64,000 nt of DNA. It comes from Streptomyces natalensis ATCC 27448. GTDB taxonomy: Bacteria; Actinomycetota; Actinomycetes; Streptomycetales; Streptomycetaceae. The notes below the pieces were generated by a model. It did not search any database. It was not told the origin of the DNA and saw only the letters and a program-made list of their open reading frames with translations. Both the position numbers and the translations under genes were made by a program. Of the stretch, positions 1-7,482 are shown piece after piece. The stretch covers positions 248,001 through 312,000 of the forward strand of contig NZ_JRKI01000018.1 of assembly GCF_000935125.1 (NCBI RefSeq), given 5' to 3'. Each line of letters begins with the position of its first letter. Position 1 is the stretch's first letter.

Positions 1-463
1 GGCCTGGGTAGGCTCGTGAGAGCTGCGGCCGCAGTTGGAGCTGTTCGGCAAGTTGCCGAAGGAGCTCGGCGAGCCGTGGTGGCAGCAGGACGGGGTGGCG
101 GCCCAGGACCAGGTGGGCGTGCTTGTCACCGAACTTGAGGTGTTCAGGCGTCAGGTGGCAAAGACCTTCGGTGGACAGGCCGAACAACAGGGTGATCGCG
201 CCGCCGGCCCGGACGTCCGTCGGCAGGGCATCGCCGGTCAGGCAGCGTTGGTGGAGCCGCCAGCGATCGTCGTCCTCGAGCAGGTCCTGGGGATCCTGGC
301 TCGGGCTGGAGGGGACGGTCAGTTCGCGGGTGAGCCGGCCCGGCTGACGCTGATCCAGGGCGCTCAAAGCGAAAGCCTCACGACCGGAGCCAGTGCCGAG
401 GCCGACGCCCTGCTGTGGCCCGACCTCGCGCTCGCCGACCAACTCCACGAGTGCCGGACGCTC
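1..463 (-). pseudogene. Partial tyrosine-recombinase-like protein, 3' end outside the window
   Basis: A frame on the minus strand stays open from about position 520 to the window edge. It encodes a stretch that resembles integrase-like proteins of Streptomyces, with a segment reading HLTPEHLKFGDKHAHLVLGR and then a run of leucine-rich helices (positions 120 to 20). No convincing start codon or ribosome site is visible upstream, and the catalytic Arg/His/Tyr region would lie beyond the edge. It lies beside an excisionase gene, a tRNA 3' end and repeated boxes, so I read it as a remnant of a mobile element. A diverged but intact integrase-like gene extending out of the window is the alternative. 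The assignment rests on general resemblance only. Confidence 0.4.
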
Positions 464-473
464 TAAGCTTGAG

Positions 474-1001
474 ATGTATCGTTCGGCGGGGCCTAAGGGG
501 CCGTGGCATCCTTCGGCAGTGCTACTTACTGATCGTGCAGGCGGTATTGGCCTGCGGCCGCTTGGTTACCAGTTTCCGGTAGCCAGTGGAGACCGTTGGG
601 ACGATAACTGGCTCGTCATTGGGGCCGAAGTCACCACTCCCGCGGGCAGCTGGTCCTTCACAGATCCGTGTCTGCTGATTGACGAAGCGTGTGAGGTGTC
701 CGCATGGCTGCGTGCTGTCGCGACCGGGAGGATGCCAGACGCCAAGCCGGACCCGGAGGGGCACCTCGCCCCGGACCTTTCCTTCGTCGAACCAGTCCTC
801 GCCTTCAGCCAGGTCCGGTGGCATGACGGCACGGGAGCGCTGCGGATCCACCTCTCGCTCGAGGCCGCGCCTCCCTGGCAGCAGCACGATGAGGACCTGG
901 ACCTCTACCAGTACGTGATCGAGATCGAGACGGTCCGAACCGAGCTGATTCGGGCAGCAGAGGAATGGGACCAGCGCCTTGCACAGTTTCCGCCGCGCTG
1001 A
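474..1001 (+). CDS. WapI-family immunity protein
   Basis: The 175-residue product resembles small proteins annotated as WapI-family immunity proteins. These bind and neutralise toxin domains of contact-dependent or WapI-type secreted toxins in the cytoplasm. The visible match is the central segment around WLVIGAEVTTPAGSWSFTDP, followed by an acidic region (QQHDEDLDLYQYVIEIE) and a C-terminal helix. I start it at ATG 474; the open frame reaches back to 393 but that part looks like antisense sequence of the recombinase fragment. No toxin gene is adjacent, so it is an orphan immunity gene here, which is common near integrated elements. Family call fairly sure, partner unknown. Confidence 0.6.
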   Translation: MYRSAGPKGPWHPSAVLLTDRAGGIGLRPLGYQFPVASGDRWDDNWLVIGAEVTTPAGSWSFTDPCLLIDEACEVSAWLRAVATGRMPDAKPDPEGHLAPDLSFVEPVLAFSQVRWHDGTGALRIHLSLEAAPPWQQHDEDLDLYQYVIEIETVRTELIRAAEEWDQRLAQFPPR

Positions 1002-1248
1002 GGCTGCGGCTCATCCTGTGCGCCGAGGTTTCGTTCCCGTCTTGTGGTGGGCCAGCCGGCTGTAGGCTTCGCCGGTCGCAAGGACGCGGCCCACATCGTG
1101 GCGGGTGGCCGAGCGGCGGTTCCTTGAACCAGGCGGTCGACCGGATCCCGGAGTGCGCCGCGGCCTCTGGGCGCAAGAACCGGCGGAGAGCCTCGCCGAC
1201 CCGCATGTTCTGTCAGCTGCCGCTACTGACTGCAGCCCTCCACCATGG

Positions 1249-1304
1249 GTGATCTTGAGCTCGTAGCCCGTAGATCTTGGGTTCGAATCCCGTCGCCCGC
1301 ACCA
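1249..1304 (+). tRNA. tRNA 3'-end fragment, likely attachment-site remnant
   Basis: The sequence has a T arm (GGGTTCGAATCCC, 1279-1291) followed by an acceptor strand ending GCCCGCACCA at 1304, so it looks like the 3' end of a tRNA with encoded CCA. The 5' part before about 1268 does not form normal D or anticodon arms, and no matching 5' acceptor strand is seen, so it is not a complete gene. Integrative elements of Streptomyces use such tRNA 3' ends as att sites. The repeated boxes and the xis gene just downstream support that reading. Parent isoacceptor not identified. Confidence 0.5.
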
Positions 1305-1356
1305 CCGATGCTGGGCTCCAAAACGCTGGTCGGGCCACTCCGAACCAAGGACTTCC

Positions 1357-1461
1357 CAGGGATTTTTTCAGGGACTTTCAGCTCTGTCCCAGGGACTTTC
1401 CAGGGACTTTTCGCTGAGTAAGCGGGAAAGGCCCTGACGGCTCTGAAAGACGCAAAGTCCC
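1357..1461 (+). repeat. Repeated CAGGGACTTT boxes, candidate integrase arm sites
   Basis: Three perfect copies of CAGGGACTTT lie at 1369-1378, 1390-1399 and 1401-1410. A near copy, CAGGGATTTT, lies at 1357-1366, and an inverted core AAAGTCCC lies at 1454-1461. Start-to-start distances of 12, 21 and 11 bp keep the boxes close to one face of the helix. They lie 50-150 bp from a tRNA 3' end and 300 bp from an excisionase gene, the usual place for arm-type binding sites of a tyrosine integrase. Confidence 0.55.
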
Positions 1462-1656
1462 AGGTCAGGGCCAGGTTCTCTACCAGTCGACGACGCTCAC
1501 CAGGCGATGTCCCCGTGCACACCACGTTGACCGGGCGAAGTTGCGTGGATGGGGGCAGCGGGGCGGCGAGGGCCAATTGACGGCAGCGCCGCCGCGGGCG
1601 CTGTTCCGGGTGAATTCGCCCTGGAACAGCGCCACTTGGTGGTGTCGCCAGATGCG

Positions 1657-1767
1657 CTAGTACAGGTAGAACCCCGACCCCGACTTCCGCCCCAGCCGCC
1701 CCGCGTCCACCATCCGCGCCAGCAGCGGGGGAGCGGCGTACAGGGGCTCCTTGTACTCCTCGTTCAT
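1657..1767 (-). pseudogene. C-terminal remnant of a 3-hydroxyacyl-CoA dehydrogenase
   Basis: The last 36 codons before the stop at 1657 encode a peptide with EYKEPLYAAPPLL, then MVDAGRLGRKSGSGFYLY. This is the typical C-terminus of 3-hydroxybutyryl-CoA dehydrogenase (Hbd/PaaH). Nothing of the NAD-binding domain is present upstream; instead the excisionase stop codon sits at the junction (1764-1766). The fragment marks a recombination or deletion point where a chromosomal gene end was joined to element DNA. It cannot encode an active enzyme. Confidence 0.65.
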
Positions 1768-1949
1768 GCAGCCTCTTGCTCGCGGCAGTTGTCCTCCAGC
1801 CAGGTCTTGATCTCGCTGGGCCAGAACCGCAGTTGTTGCCCCACGCGAAAACTGGGGATGGCCTGCTTCTCGTGGTTGTCGTATACCCATGAGACGGGCT
1901 TCCCGAGAAAGCTGGCCAGGGCCGGCACTGTCCACATGGATTGGTCCAT
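1764..1949 (-). CDS. Excisionase-like helix-turn-helix protein
   Basis: A 61-residue protein with the winged-helix layout of small Xis proteins of actinobacterial integrative elements: WTVPALASFLGKPVSWVYD forms the HTH, IPSFRVGQQLRFWPSEIKTW the wing and final helix. Such proteins bind DNA near att sites and direct integrase toward excision. Start ATG 1949 has GGAAG about 10 nt upstream. Normally an integrase gene follows directly in the same direction. Here the downstream sequence is a 3-hydroxyacyl-CoA dehydrogenase tail, so the partner gene is lost and the element is probably immobile unless helped in trans. Confidence 0.7.
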   Translation of the reverse strand: MDQSMWTVPALASFLGKPVSWVYDNHEKQAIPSFRVGQQLRFWPSEIKTWLEDNCREQEAA

Positions 1950-2602
1950 AACCGTTCACTTCCGGAGGTCGGGAGTGCGACACGATAGGGACGAATCACG
2001 GCCGCACCAAACGCGCCGATGCAGCGCTGATTGACCTTCATTGGTTCGTCGAACATAGCCTGCGCGCGGAGGTGGCGTTGGGGATGAGGTGACGCACAGT
2101 GAAGAGCGGACAAGCTGCGGCTCTAGGTTGTCCGTGCTTCCGCCCGCCACCGCCGGAAACCAGCACCGTGCCAGCGCAACGCCCCCGACTACACCGGAAC
2201 GGACGCCAGCGGAGGTCAGCACGAACTCAGCACGGCCCGGCTTGGGCTCGTTCGGAGTAAACGAGCCCAAGCCGTTGACCTGCATGTTTGCCACCACATC
2301 CTGCGTCTGCTAGGGCCCCGCATGTCAGTTCGAGAGCATCTGGCTGCGGACGAAGCGGTATGACGACAAGGGGAAGGTCAAGAGTGGCAGCGGGGGCGTG
2401 TGCTACCTCTACTGGCCGACCGAGCCGACGCCGCGCCAGCGTCGGGTGCTCGGGGGGCTGGGCATCTGCTGAGTGGGGCGGTTCCTGTACATGACAGGGC
2501 CTGGGTGTAGTGACCCACAGGCTGTGATGAGCTGCGGTGTCGGCTCACTCTGGCAGATGTCACCGGGTGCGCGGGGGAGGTACATCTGCTGATGATGTCG
2601 GC
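1950..2602. other. Gene-poor stretch with one broken frame
   Basis: I see no convincing complete gene here. A frame at 2314-2472 (+) encodes about 52 residues (with SIWLRTKRYDDKGKVKSG and YLYWPTEPTPRQRR) with good codon use, but it begins right after a stop codon and has no start. It is probably the C-terminal remnant of an element protein I do not recognise. Near the end, a ribosome site (GGAGG 2576-2580) precedes a 17-codon open frame at 2592-2645 that overlaps the start of the next gene. Confidence 0.4.
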
Positions 2603-5011
2603 ATGGGGCTTCAATCACGTACCAGACGCGAGTCAGTGGGTGTAAGCCGGAATGCCGCGAAACCCGAGGCGGTGGAGAAAGCCGACCCGTCGTCGGGTGA
2701 GCCCACCTATGCGGCCGGGACGGAAACGGTGGTGGCCCCCTTCGGCCGTGCGGCTAAGGCCGGCACGGTCTTCATCAGCGGTATGCACAGTGACACCAAT
2801 CCGTCGCCGGGTCTGAGCGTGGCCCGCTCCCTGCGGCTCGCCTGGCCCGGGCTGCGGATCGTCGGACTGGACTATTCGCCGGAGAGCTCGGGGCTGCACT
2901 CGGACGTCCTGGATGATCTGGTGTGCCTGCCGACGTGGCGACGGGCGCATCTGGAGACCTGGGTCGAGCAGATGTGCCGCCTTCTGGAGCCCGACGATGC
3001 GCTGCTGATCCCCTGCCTGGACCTGGAGGTCCGGCTGCTCGCGACGGAGCTGGGCTTCCACGACAAGATCCTGGGCCCTTCGAAGGCAGCGCTGGACATG
3101 GTGCGCAAGCCTCCCGTCGAAGCCGCCGAACGGCTCGGCGTCCGTGTGGCGGAGGCCGAGACCGACACCAGCTGGCATGCCATCGACCGGTTCGTCCGCC
3201 GGTCCCCGCATGGCGTCTGGGTGAAGGGTGAGGTCTACGACGCGTACCGGGCCTACACCGCCGGGGAGGTGCTGGCGCTGGGCAGCGTCGTCGAGCACAC
3301 CTGGGGCGGTGGATGGCACCTGGAACGGCATGTGGCCGGCCAGGAGTGCAGCATTGCGTTCGCCGCCCTGAACGGCCGGCTCCTCGACGCGGTTTTCGTG
3401 ACGAAGGCCCTGGTCACGGTCGCCGGCAAGACATGGGCCGGTGAAGTCGCCGAGCTGGACGACAGCCTGCGGGACGGCCTGGCGGATCTGGTCGCCGACG
3501 CCCGGTGGACCGGCGGCGGCGAGCTGGAACTCATCCGGAGCTGGCATGGCGAGCTCACGCTCATGGAGCTCAACCCGCGCTTCCCCGCCTGGATCCACGG
3601 TGCGTCGGTGTGCGGGATCAACCTGCCCGCCGCGCTGGTCGCGGGGCGGGCCGCCGGCCGTGACCGGCTCCTCGCACCGGGCTTCACCCGTGTGGTCGAG
3701 GAGATCCCGGTCAACCCCGCCTTGGGCATCACCCCGTTCGGCTGGGTCGCCGGCGGGTTGCCCCGTCCGGCGGACAAGCATCCTTCGGGAATGAGCTGCC
3801 TGGGTCAGCGGCACCTGGTCCCGGCCGAACGCGCCGCGGTGCCCGAGGAGTCGGTCCCGACCCCTACCGCGACCACCGCACAGACGGGTGGATTCGAGGA
3901 ACTGCTGGCACCTCCCGGGCCCGAGGCCACTCCCAGCAGGCATCTCCTCCTGCCGCTGTTCGCCGAACAGTTCCAGGCCCTGAAGGAGCAGGTCGAAGGG
4001 CTCGGCAACGTGCTGCTCGCGCACAGCGTGAAGACGTGTCCCCAGCCGGCGGTGCTGCGTGAGGCCGCACGGCTCGGCATGGTCGCCGAGGCGATCAGCC
4101 TGGCCGAGCTCGCAGCGGCCGACCGGTTCGGCCTGGCGGCCGAACGGGGCATCCTCAACGGGCCGGCGAAATGGTGGCCCGCCACCGACCACGTACGCTG
4201 CTGGGCCTTCTTCGCCGACTCCGTGGCCGAACTGCGCAGCCTGCACGCGCGGCTGGACAACGGGTTCCAGCTGGAGGCCGAGGTGGTGGGGATCCGCGCC
4301 GCCCCCGTCCACGTCGCCAGCCGCTTCGGTATTCCCCTGCACGAGCCCGAGGTCATGGCCGAGGCGGCCGGGCTGCTCAGCTCGCTGGCCCGGCGGCTCG
4401 GGGCCACCTGGGGGCTGCACTTCCACTTCGCCCAGAGCGTCCTGGGCGCGTCGCGCTGGCAGCGTGAATGCGCGGCGGCGCTGGGTGCCGCCGATCCGCT
4501 GGCGGACCAGATGGGCGGGCCCCCGGCCGTACTGGACGTCGGCGGCGGATGGCATATCGACGACATGCCCTATGTGCGCGCGTCGCTGGGGTACGTCCTG
4601 GAGCACGGCCCCGCGGCCGCACGCGAAGCGGATCCGCTGCTGGTGCTGGAGCCGGGCAAGATCCTCACGCAGCCGACGGTCGCCGTCGTGACCCAGGTCG
4701 TGGTGCGCCGGGAGTCCCGCAAGAACTGCGACATCGTCGTCGACGCGGCCGAGGGCGATATGCCCGAGGCGCCGTACCACCCGCATCCGGTGGCGCGGTT
4801 CGACGGATCCCGCTGGGTGCCGCTGCCCCCCGGCCGGGACCGGATCCTGGGGCGGTCCTGTATGGAGCACGACGTGCTCGGCGTCCGCCTCGACCTGTCC
4901 GACGTCCAGGAGGGCGACCACCTCGCGTTCGGCATGTGCGGCGCGTACGACACCTCGATGGCCTACGACTTCGGGCGCGGTACCGCGCCGCGGGAACTGG
5001 GGCACTCATGA
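2603..5011 (+). CDS. ATP-grasp ligase fused to a PLP-dependent decarboxylase
   Basis: The product (about 802 residues) has two enzyme parts. Residues from about 50 to 400 look like an ATP-grasp carboxylate-amine ligase, with conserved WVKGEVYDAY, EELELI-type and LMELNPRFPAW stretches near the ATP/Mg site. The C-terminal half is a fold-type III PLP decarboxylase of the LysA/NspC kind. HSVKTCPQP carries the PLP lysine, FHFAQS and DVGGGWH match the phosphate-binding region, SCMEHD replaces the usual catalytic Cys-Asp motif, and FGMCGAYDTSMAYDFG is the end motif. It could activate an amino acid carboxylate and decarboxylate a product or substrate in one chain. The frame is open to 2537; I prefer ATG 2603, but the true start is uncertain. 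It overlaps the next gene by ATGA. Substrates unknown. Confidence 0.7.
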   Translation: MGLQSRTRRESVGVSRNAAKPEAVEKADPSSGEPTYAAGTETVVAPFGRAAKAGTVFISGMHSDTNPSPGLSVARSLRLAWPGLRIVGLDYSPESSGLHSDVLDDLVCLPTWRRAHLETWVEQMCRLLEPDDALLIPCLDLEVRLLATELGFHDKILGPSKAALDMVRKPPVEAAERLGVRVAEAETDTSWHAIDRFVRRSPHGVWVKGEVYDAYRAYTAGEVLALGSVVEHTWGGGWHLERHVAGQECSIAFAALNGRLLDAVFVTKALVTVAGKTWAGEVAELDDSLRDGLADLVADARWTGGGELELIRSWHGELTLMELNPRFPAWIHGASVCGINLPAALVAGRAAGRDRLLAPGFTRVVEEIPVNPALGITPFGWVAGGLPRPADKHPSGMSCLGQRHLVPAERAAVPEESVPTPTATTAQTGGFEELLAPPGPEATPSRHLLLPLFAEQFQALKEQVEGLGNVLLAHSVKTCPQPAVLREAARLGMVAEAISLAELAAADRFGLAAERGILNGPAKWWPATDHVRCWAFFADSVAELRSLHARLDNGFQLEAEVVGIRAAPVHVASRFGIPLHEPEVMAEAAGLLSSLARRLGATWGLHFHFAQSVLGASRWQRECAAALGAADPLADQMGGPPAVLDVGGGWHIDDMPYVRASLGYVLEHGPAAAREADPLLVLEPGKILTQPTVAVVTQVVVRRESRKNCDIVVDAAEGDMPEAPYHPHPVARFDGSRWVPLPPGRDRILGRSCMEHDVLGVRLDLSDVQEGDHLAFGMCGAYDTSMAYDFGRGTAPRELGHS

Positions 5012-5574
5012 CCGGCCTGCTGGCAGAGCTGAAGCGGTTCGAACGGATCGACCTGTCCCGTGTGGCGTGCCATGGCGCGGCATGCTGCAAGGCGGTCAGG
5101 TACCGCGTGTTCGGCAGGCTCATGCAGTACGCCAACGTGGGAGCCGCGCTCGCCGCCGTCCCCGAGCTCATCCGATGGGGCCCCGTGCAGTGGCCGGCGC
5201 ACTGGTGCGACCTGCCGGAAGGGGACGGGCTCACCGGCGACTGCGGGGTCCACGCCGACGTGGCGGCGGCGGTCCTCACGCGGGAGGCCGTACCCCACAG
5301 CCGCGGCCGCGCCGTACTGCGCCCGGCGCCGCTGGCTCCCGCGCACTGGCGGGCCAGCTGGAACGAGGCCGGGGCGGGCGACGCATGGATCGCGGCAAGG
5401 GTCGTGCACCACGAGGTGATCCGGGTCGGCGATCAGTGGTGGGACCCGAGCGAAGCCCGTTGGTTCTCCGGGGCCGGGGCGCATCTGTCGGGCGGCCGCG
5501 TCCTCGCCGTCCGCGAGGAGCACGGGTCGTGGCAACTCGACCCCGAAGCATCGGCGACGCAAGCCCTGCCGTGA
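5008..5574 (+). CDS. Transglutaminase-like thiol enzyme
   Basis: The 188-residue protein starts within the stop of the ATP-grasp/decarboxylase gene (ATGA), so the two are translationally coupled. It contains a plausible Cys-His-Asp triad in the transglutaminase order: GDCGVHADVA (Cys), VVHHEVIRVGDQWWDPSEA (His, then Asp). A Trp-rich region precedes it (LIRWGPVQWPAHWCDLP). Such small transglutaminase-fold proteins act as amidases, peptidases or acyl-transfer enzymes on small peptides. Coupling to an ATP-grasp ligase suggests it acts on the amide or peptide that ligase makes. No signal peptide is present. The triad is read by eye only. Confidence 0.5.
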   Translation: MTGLLAELKRFERIDLSRVACHGAACCKAVRYRVFGRLMQYANVGAALAAVPELIRWGPVQWPAHWCDLPEGDGLTGDCGVHADVAAAVLTREAVPHSRGRAVLRPAPLAPAHWRASWNEAGAGDAWIAARVVHHEVIRVGDQWWDPSEARWFSGAGAHLSGGRVLAVREEHGSWQLDPEASATQALP

Positions 5575-5659
5575 GGCCGGATGCGGTCGAACGCCGCAGG
5601 GGGAACGCGCCGCACGCCGGGCGCACCAGCCGCACTCCCGGACCTCCTTGGAGACACCC

Positions 5660-6643
5660 ATGACCACGCGGGACATAGCGAATACGGCCGCACCGGACAC
5701 CGTCGAGACCCCCGCGCCCCCGGGCCCGGTCCGCCTCACGATGCAGCTGGTCCGTGGCTTCGGTCAGCTGAGCCTTCAGGCGAACGTATGGGCCGGGGTC
5801 CTCTTCCTGCTCGCGCTCTTCGTGGGCAGCTGGCAGACGGGGGTCTTCGCGCTGCTCGGCACCGCGGTCTCCACCGCGACCGCGTACGCCCTGGGCACCG
5901 ACAAGCGCACCCTCGACCTCGGGCTGCAAGGCTTCGGCGGCTGTCTCACCGGCATCGCGTTCGTCCTCTTCCTCGGCCCCGCCCCCTCGACCTATGTGCT
6001 GACGGCAGGCAGTGCCGTGGTCTGCGTGCTGCTCTACTCGGCGCTGACCACCCTGCTGGCGCCCTGGCAACTCCCTGTGCTGACCACGCCGTTCTGCATC
6101 GTCTGCGGGGCGGTGATGAGCGCGGCCCCTGCCTTCACCCGGGTCTGGCACGGCGTGAGCCCGGCCGCGCTCCCCGTCTCGGCCCCCGTCGGCACCGCCT
6201 ACACCTGGACCGACCTGTGGCACGGGTTCTTCACCAACATCTCCCAGGTCGCCCTCTCGGCCCACTGGTACGTCGGCATGATCATGCTGCTGGGGCTGTT
6301 CGTGGCCGGGTTCCGCCAGGGGCTGGCCGCCGTCCTGGGCAGCGCCGTCGCGGTACTCGTCGCCTGGGCCCTGGGTGCCCCGCCGGATGCGGTCGCCGTA
6401 GGCGTCTACGGCTACAACGCGGTCCTGGTGGCCATTGCCCTGGGCACCCTCTTCCTGGCCGGAACGGTGGGGCGGGCGCTCTACACCCTGCTGGGCGCGG
6501 CCACCACCACCGTGCTGACCGCCACCCTCAACGCATACTTCGCGCCCTTCGGCGGACGCACCCTCACCTGGCCCTTCATCCTCACCACCTGGCTGTTCCT
6601 GGCCGCGCTCCCCGCCATCCCGCGGATCCGGCGCGCTTTGTGA
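5660..6643 (+). CDS. Urea transporter (UT family)
   Basis: The 327-residue protein has about ten hydrophobic segments and the duplicated architecture of the UT/Yut urea channel family. Conserved signals are LGLQGFGGCLTGIAF in the first half and AVGVYGYNAVLVAIALG in the second, each forming one half of the urea selectivity filter. Start ATG 5660 has TTGGAG 7 nt upstream; a TTG at 5648 is also in frame. It follows the transglutaminase-like gene by 85 bp on the same strand. Passive urea movement is the known function; whether it serves nitrogen uptake or a urea-related step of the nearby pathway is open. Confidence 0.85.
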   Translation: MTTRDIANTAAPDTVETPAPPGPVRLTMQLVRGFGQLSLQANVWAGVLFLLALFVGSWQTGVFALLGTAVSTATAYALGTDKRTLDLGLQGFGGCLTGIAFVLFLGPAPSTYVLTAGSAVVCVLLYSALTTLLAPWQLPVLTTPFCIVCGAVMSAAPAFTRVWHGVSPAALPVSAPVGTAYTWTDLWHGFFTNISQVALSAHWYVGMIMLLGLFVAGFRQGLAAVLGSAVAVLVAWALGAPPDAVAVGVYGYNAVLVAIALGTLFLAGTVGRALYTLLGAATTTVLTATLNAYFAPFGGRTLTWPFILTTWLFLAALPAIPRIRRAL

Positions 6644-6916
6644 ACCCGGTGCTTCGAGCCCGGCGCTCGCCACGCCGTGCTGCCTGACGGACAGCTGGAT
6701 GGCCATTTTCTGATGGCTTCTTTTGGCCGAGGAGCGACTTGTCAGGGAGGGAGTGGGAACGGGCGGGGCCGGTATTCGGCCATCCGCGTTCCGAGAAAAG
6801 GGCTCGTCCGCGGACCGCTGACGAGGTGGCGCGTGTCATCGGTCCGCGGATTCGGACAGCGATATCCGGCTAGAACAGACTCCAAGAAGGTTGCCGCGTG
6901 CGGATAGCGTGGCTGC

Positions 6917-7381
6917 ATGATCGAACGCATCAACCTCACGGACGCGTTCCCCGCGGCCTATCGGCAGATACGGGAATTACGGGACATGGTCGAGGCCGCG
7001 GCGGAATCCGCGGGGCTCGACCCGAAGCTGCTCGAATTGGTCAAGATCCGGGCGTCGCAGATCAACGGCTGCGCCTTCTGCCTCGATCTCCACATCAGGG
7101 ATGCCCGCAGGATGGGCGAGGACGACCGCCGGCTGTCGCTGCTCGCGGCCTGGTGGGAAACCGGCCTCTACACCCCCCAGGAGCGTGCCGCCCTGGCGCT
7201 CACCGAGGCGGTCAGCAAGCTCTCGCAGGTCCAGGACGTACCGGACGAGGTGTACCGGGAGGCGACCGCCCACCTGACGAAGGAGCAGTACACCGCCGTC
7301 GTCTGGTCGATCAGCGTGATCAACGCCTTCAACCGGCTCGCGGTCCCCAGCCGTAAGCCGCTGCCCGCCCGCGCCACATAA
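6917..7381 (+). CDS. AhpD-like carboxymuconolactone decarboxylase family protein
   Basis: The 154-residue protein carries the AhpD-type redox motif NGCAFCLDLHIRDA, with the CxxC pair followed by His, in an all-helical fold. Members reduce peroxides or act as disulfide reductases and often pair with oxidases. It precedes an FMN hydroxyacid oxidase by about 100 bp, a likely source of hydrogen peroxide, so a protective role is reasonable. The start ATG 6917 lacks a strong ribosome site; the transcript could be nearly leaderless, since TA-rich -10-like sequences lie just upstream. Confidence 0.8.
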   Translation: MIERINLTDAFPAAYRQIRELRDMVEAAAESAGLDPKLLELVKIRASQINGCAFCLDLHIRDARRMGEDDRRLSLLAAWWETGLYTPQERAALALTEAVSKLSQVQDVPDEVYREATAHLTKEQYTAVVWSISVINAFNRLAVPSRKPLPARAT

Positions 7382-7482
7382 GCAGGCACCGTCCCGCCGG
7401 ACCGTCCCGCCGGACGCACGATGCCGCCCCGCCCATTTCCCTTGTCCCGTATCTCGTATCCCGTTTCCCGGAAAGAGGTTCC

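Noticed and set aside
2633..5005. 790-codon open frame on the minus strand opposite the ATP-grasp/decarboxylase gene
   Set aside because: Composition is antisense-like (Gly/Arg/His-rich), there are no domains and no ribosome site; the plus-strand protein has clear motifs.
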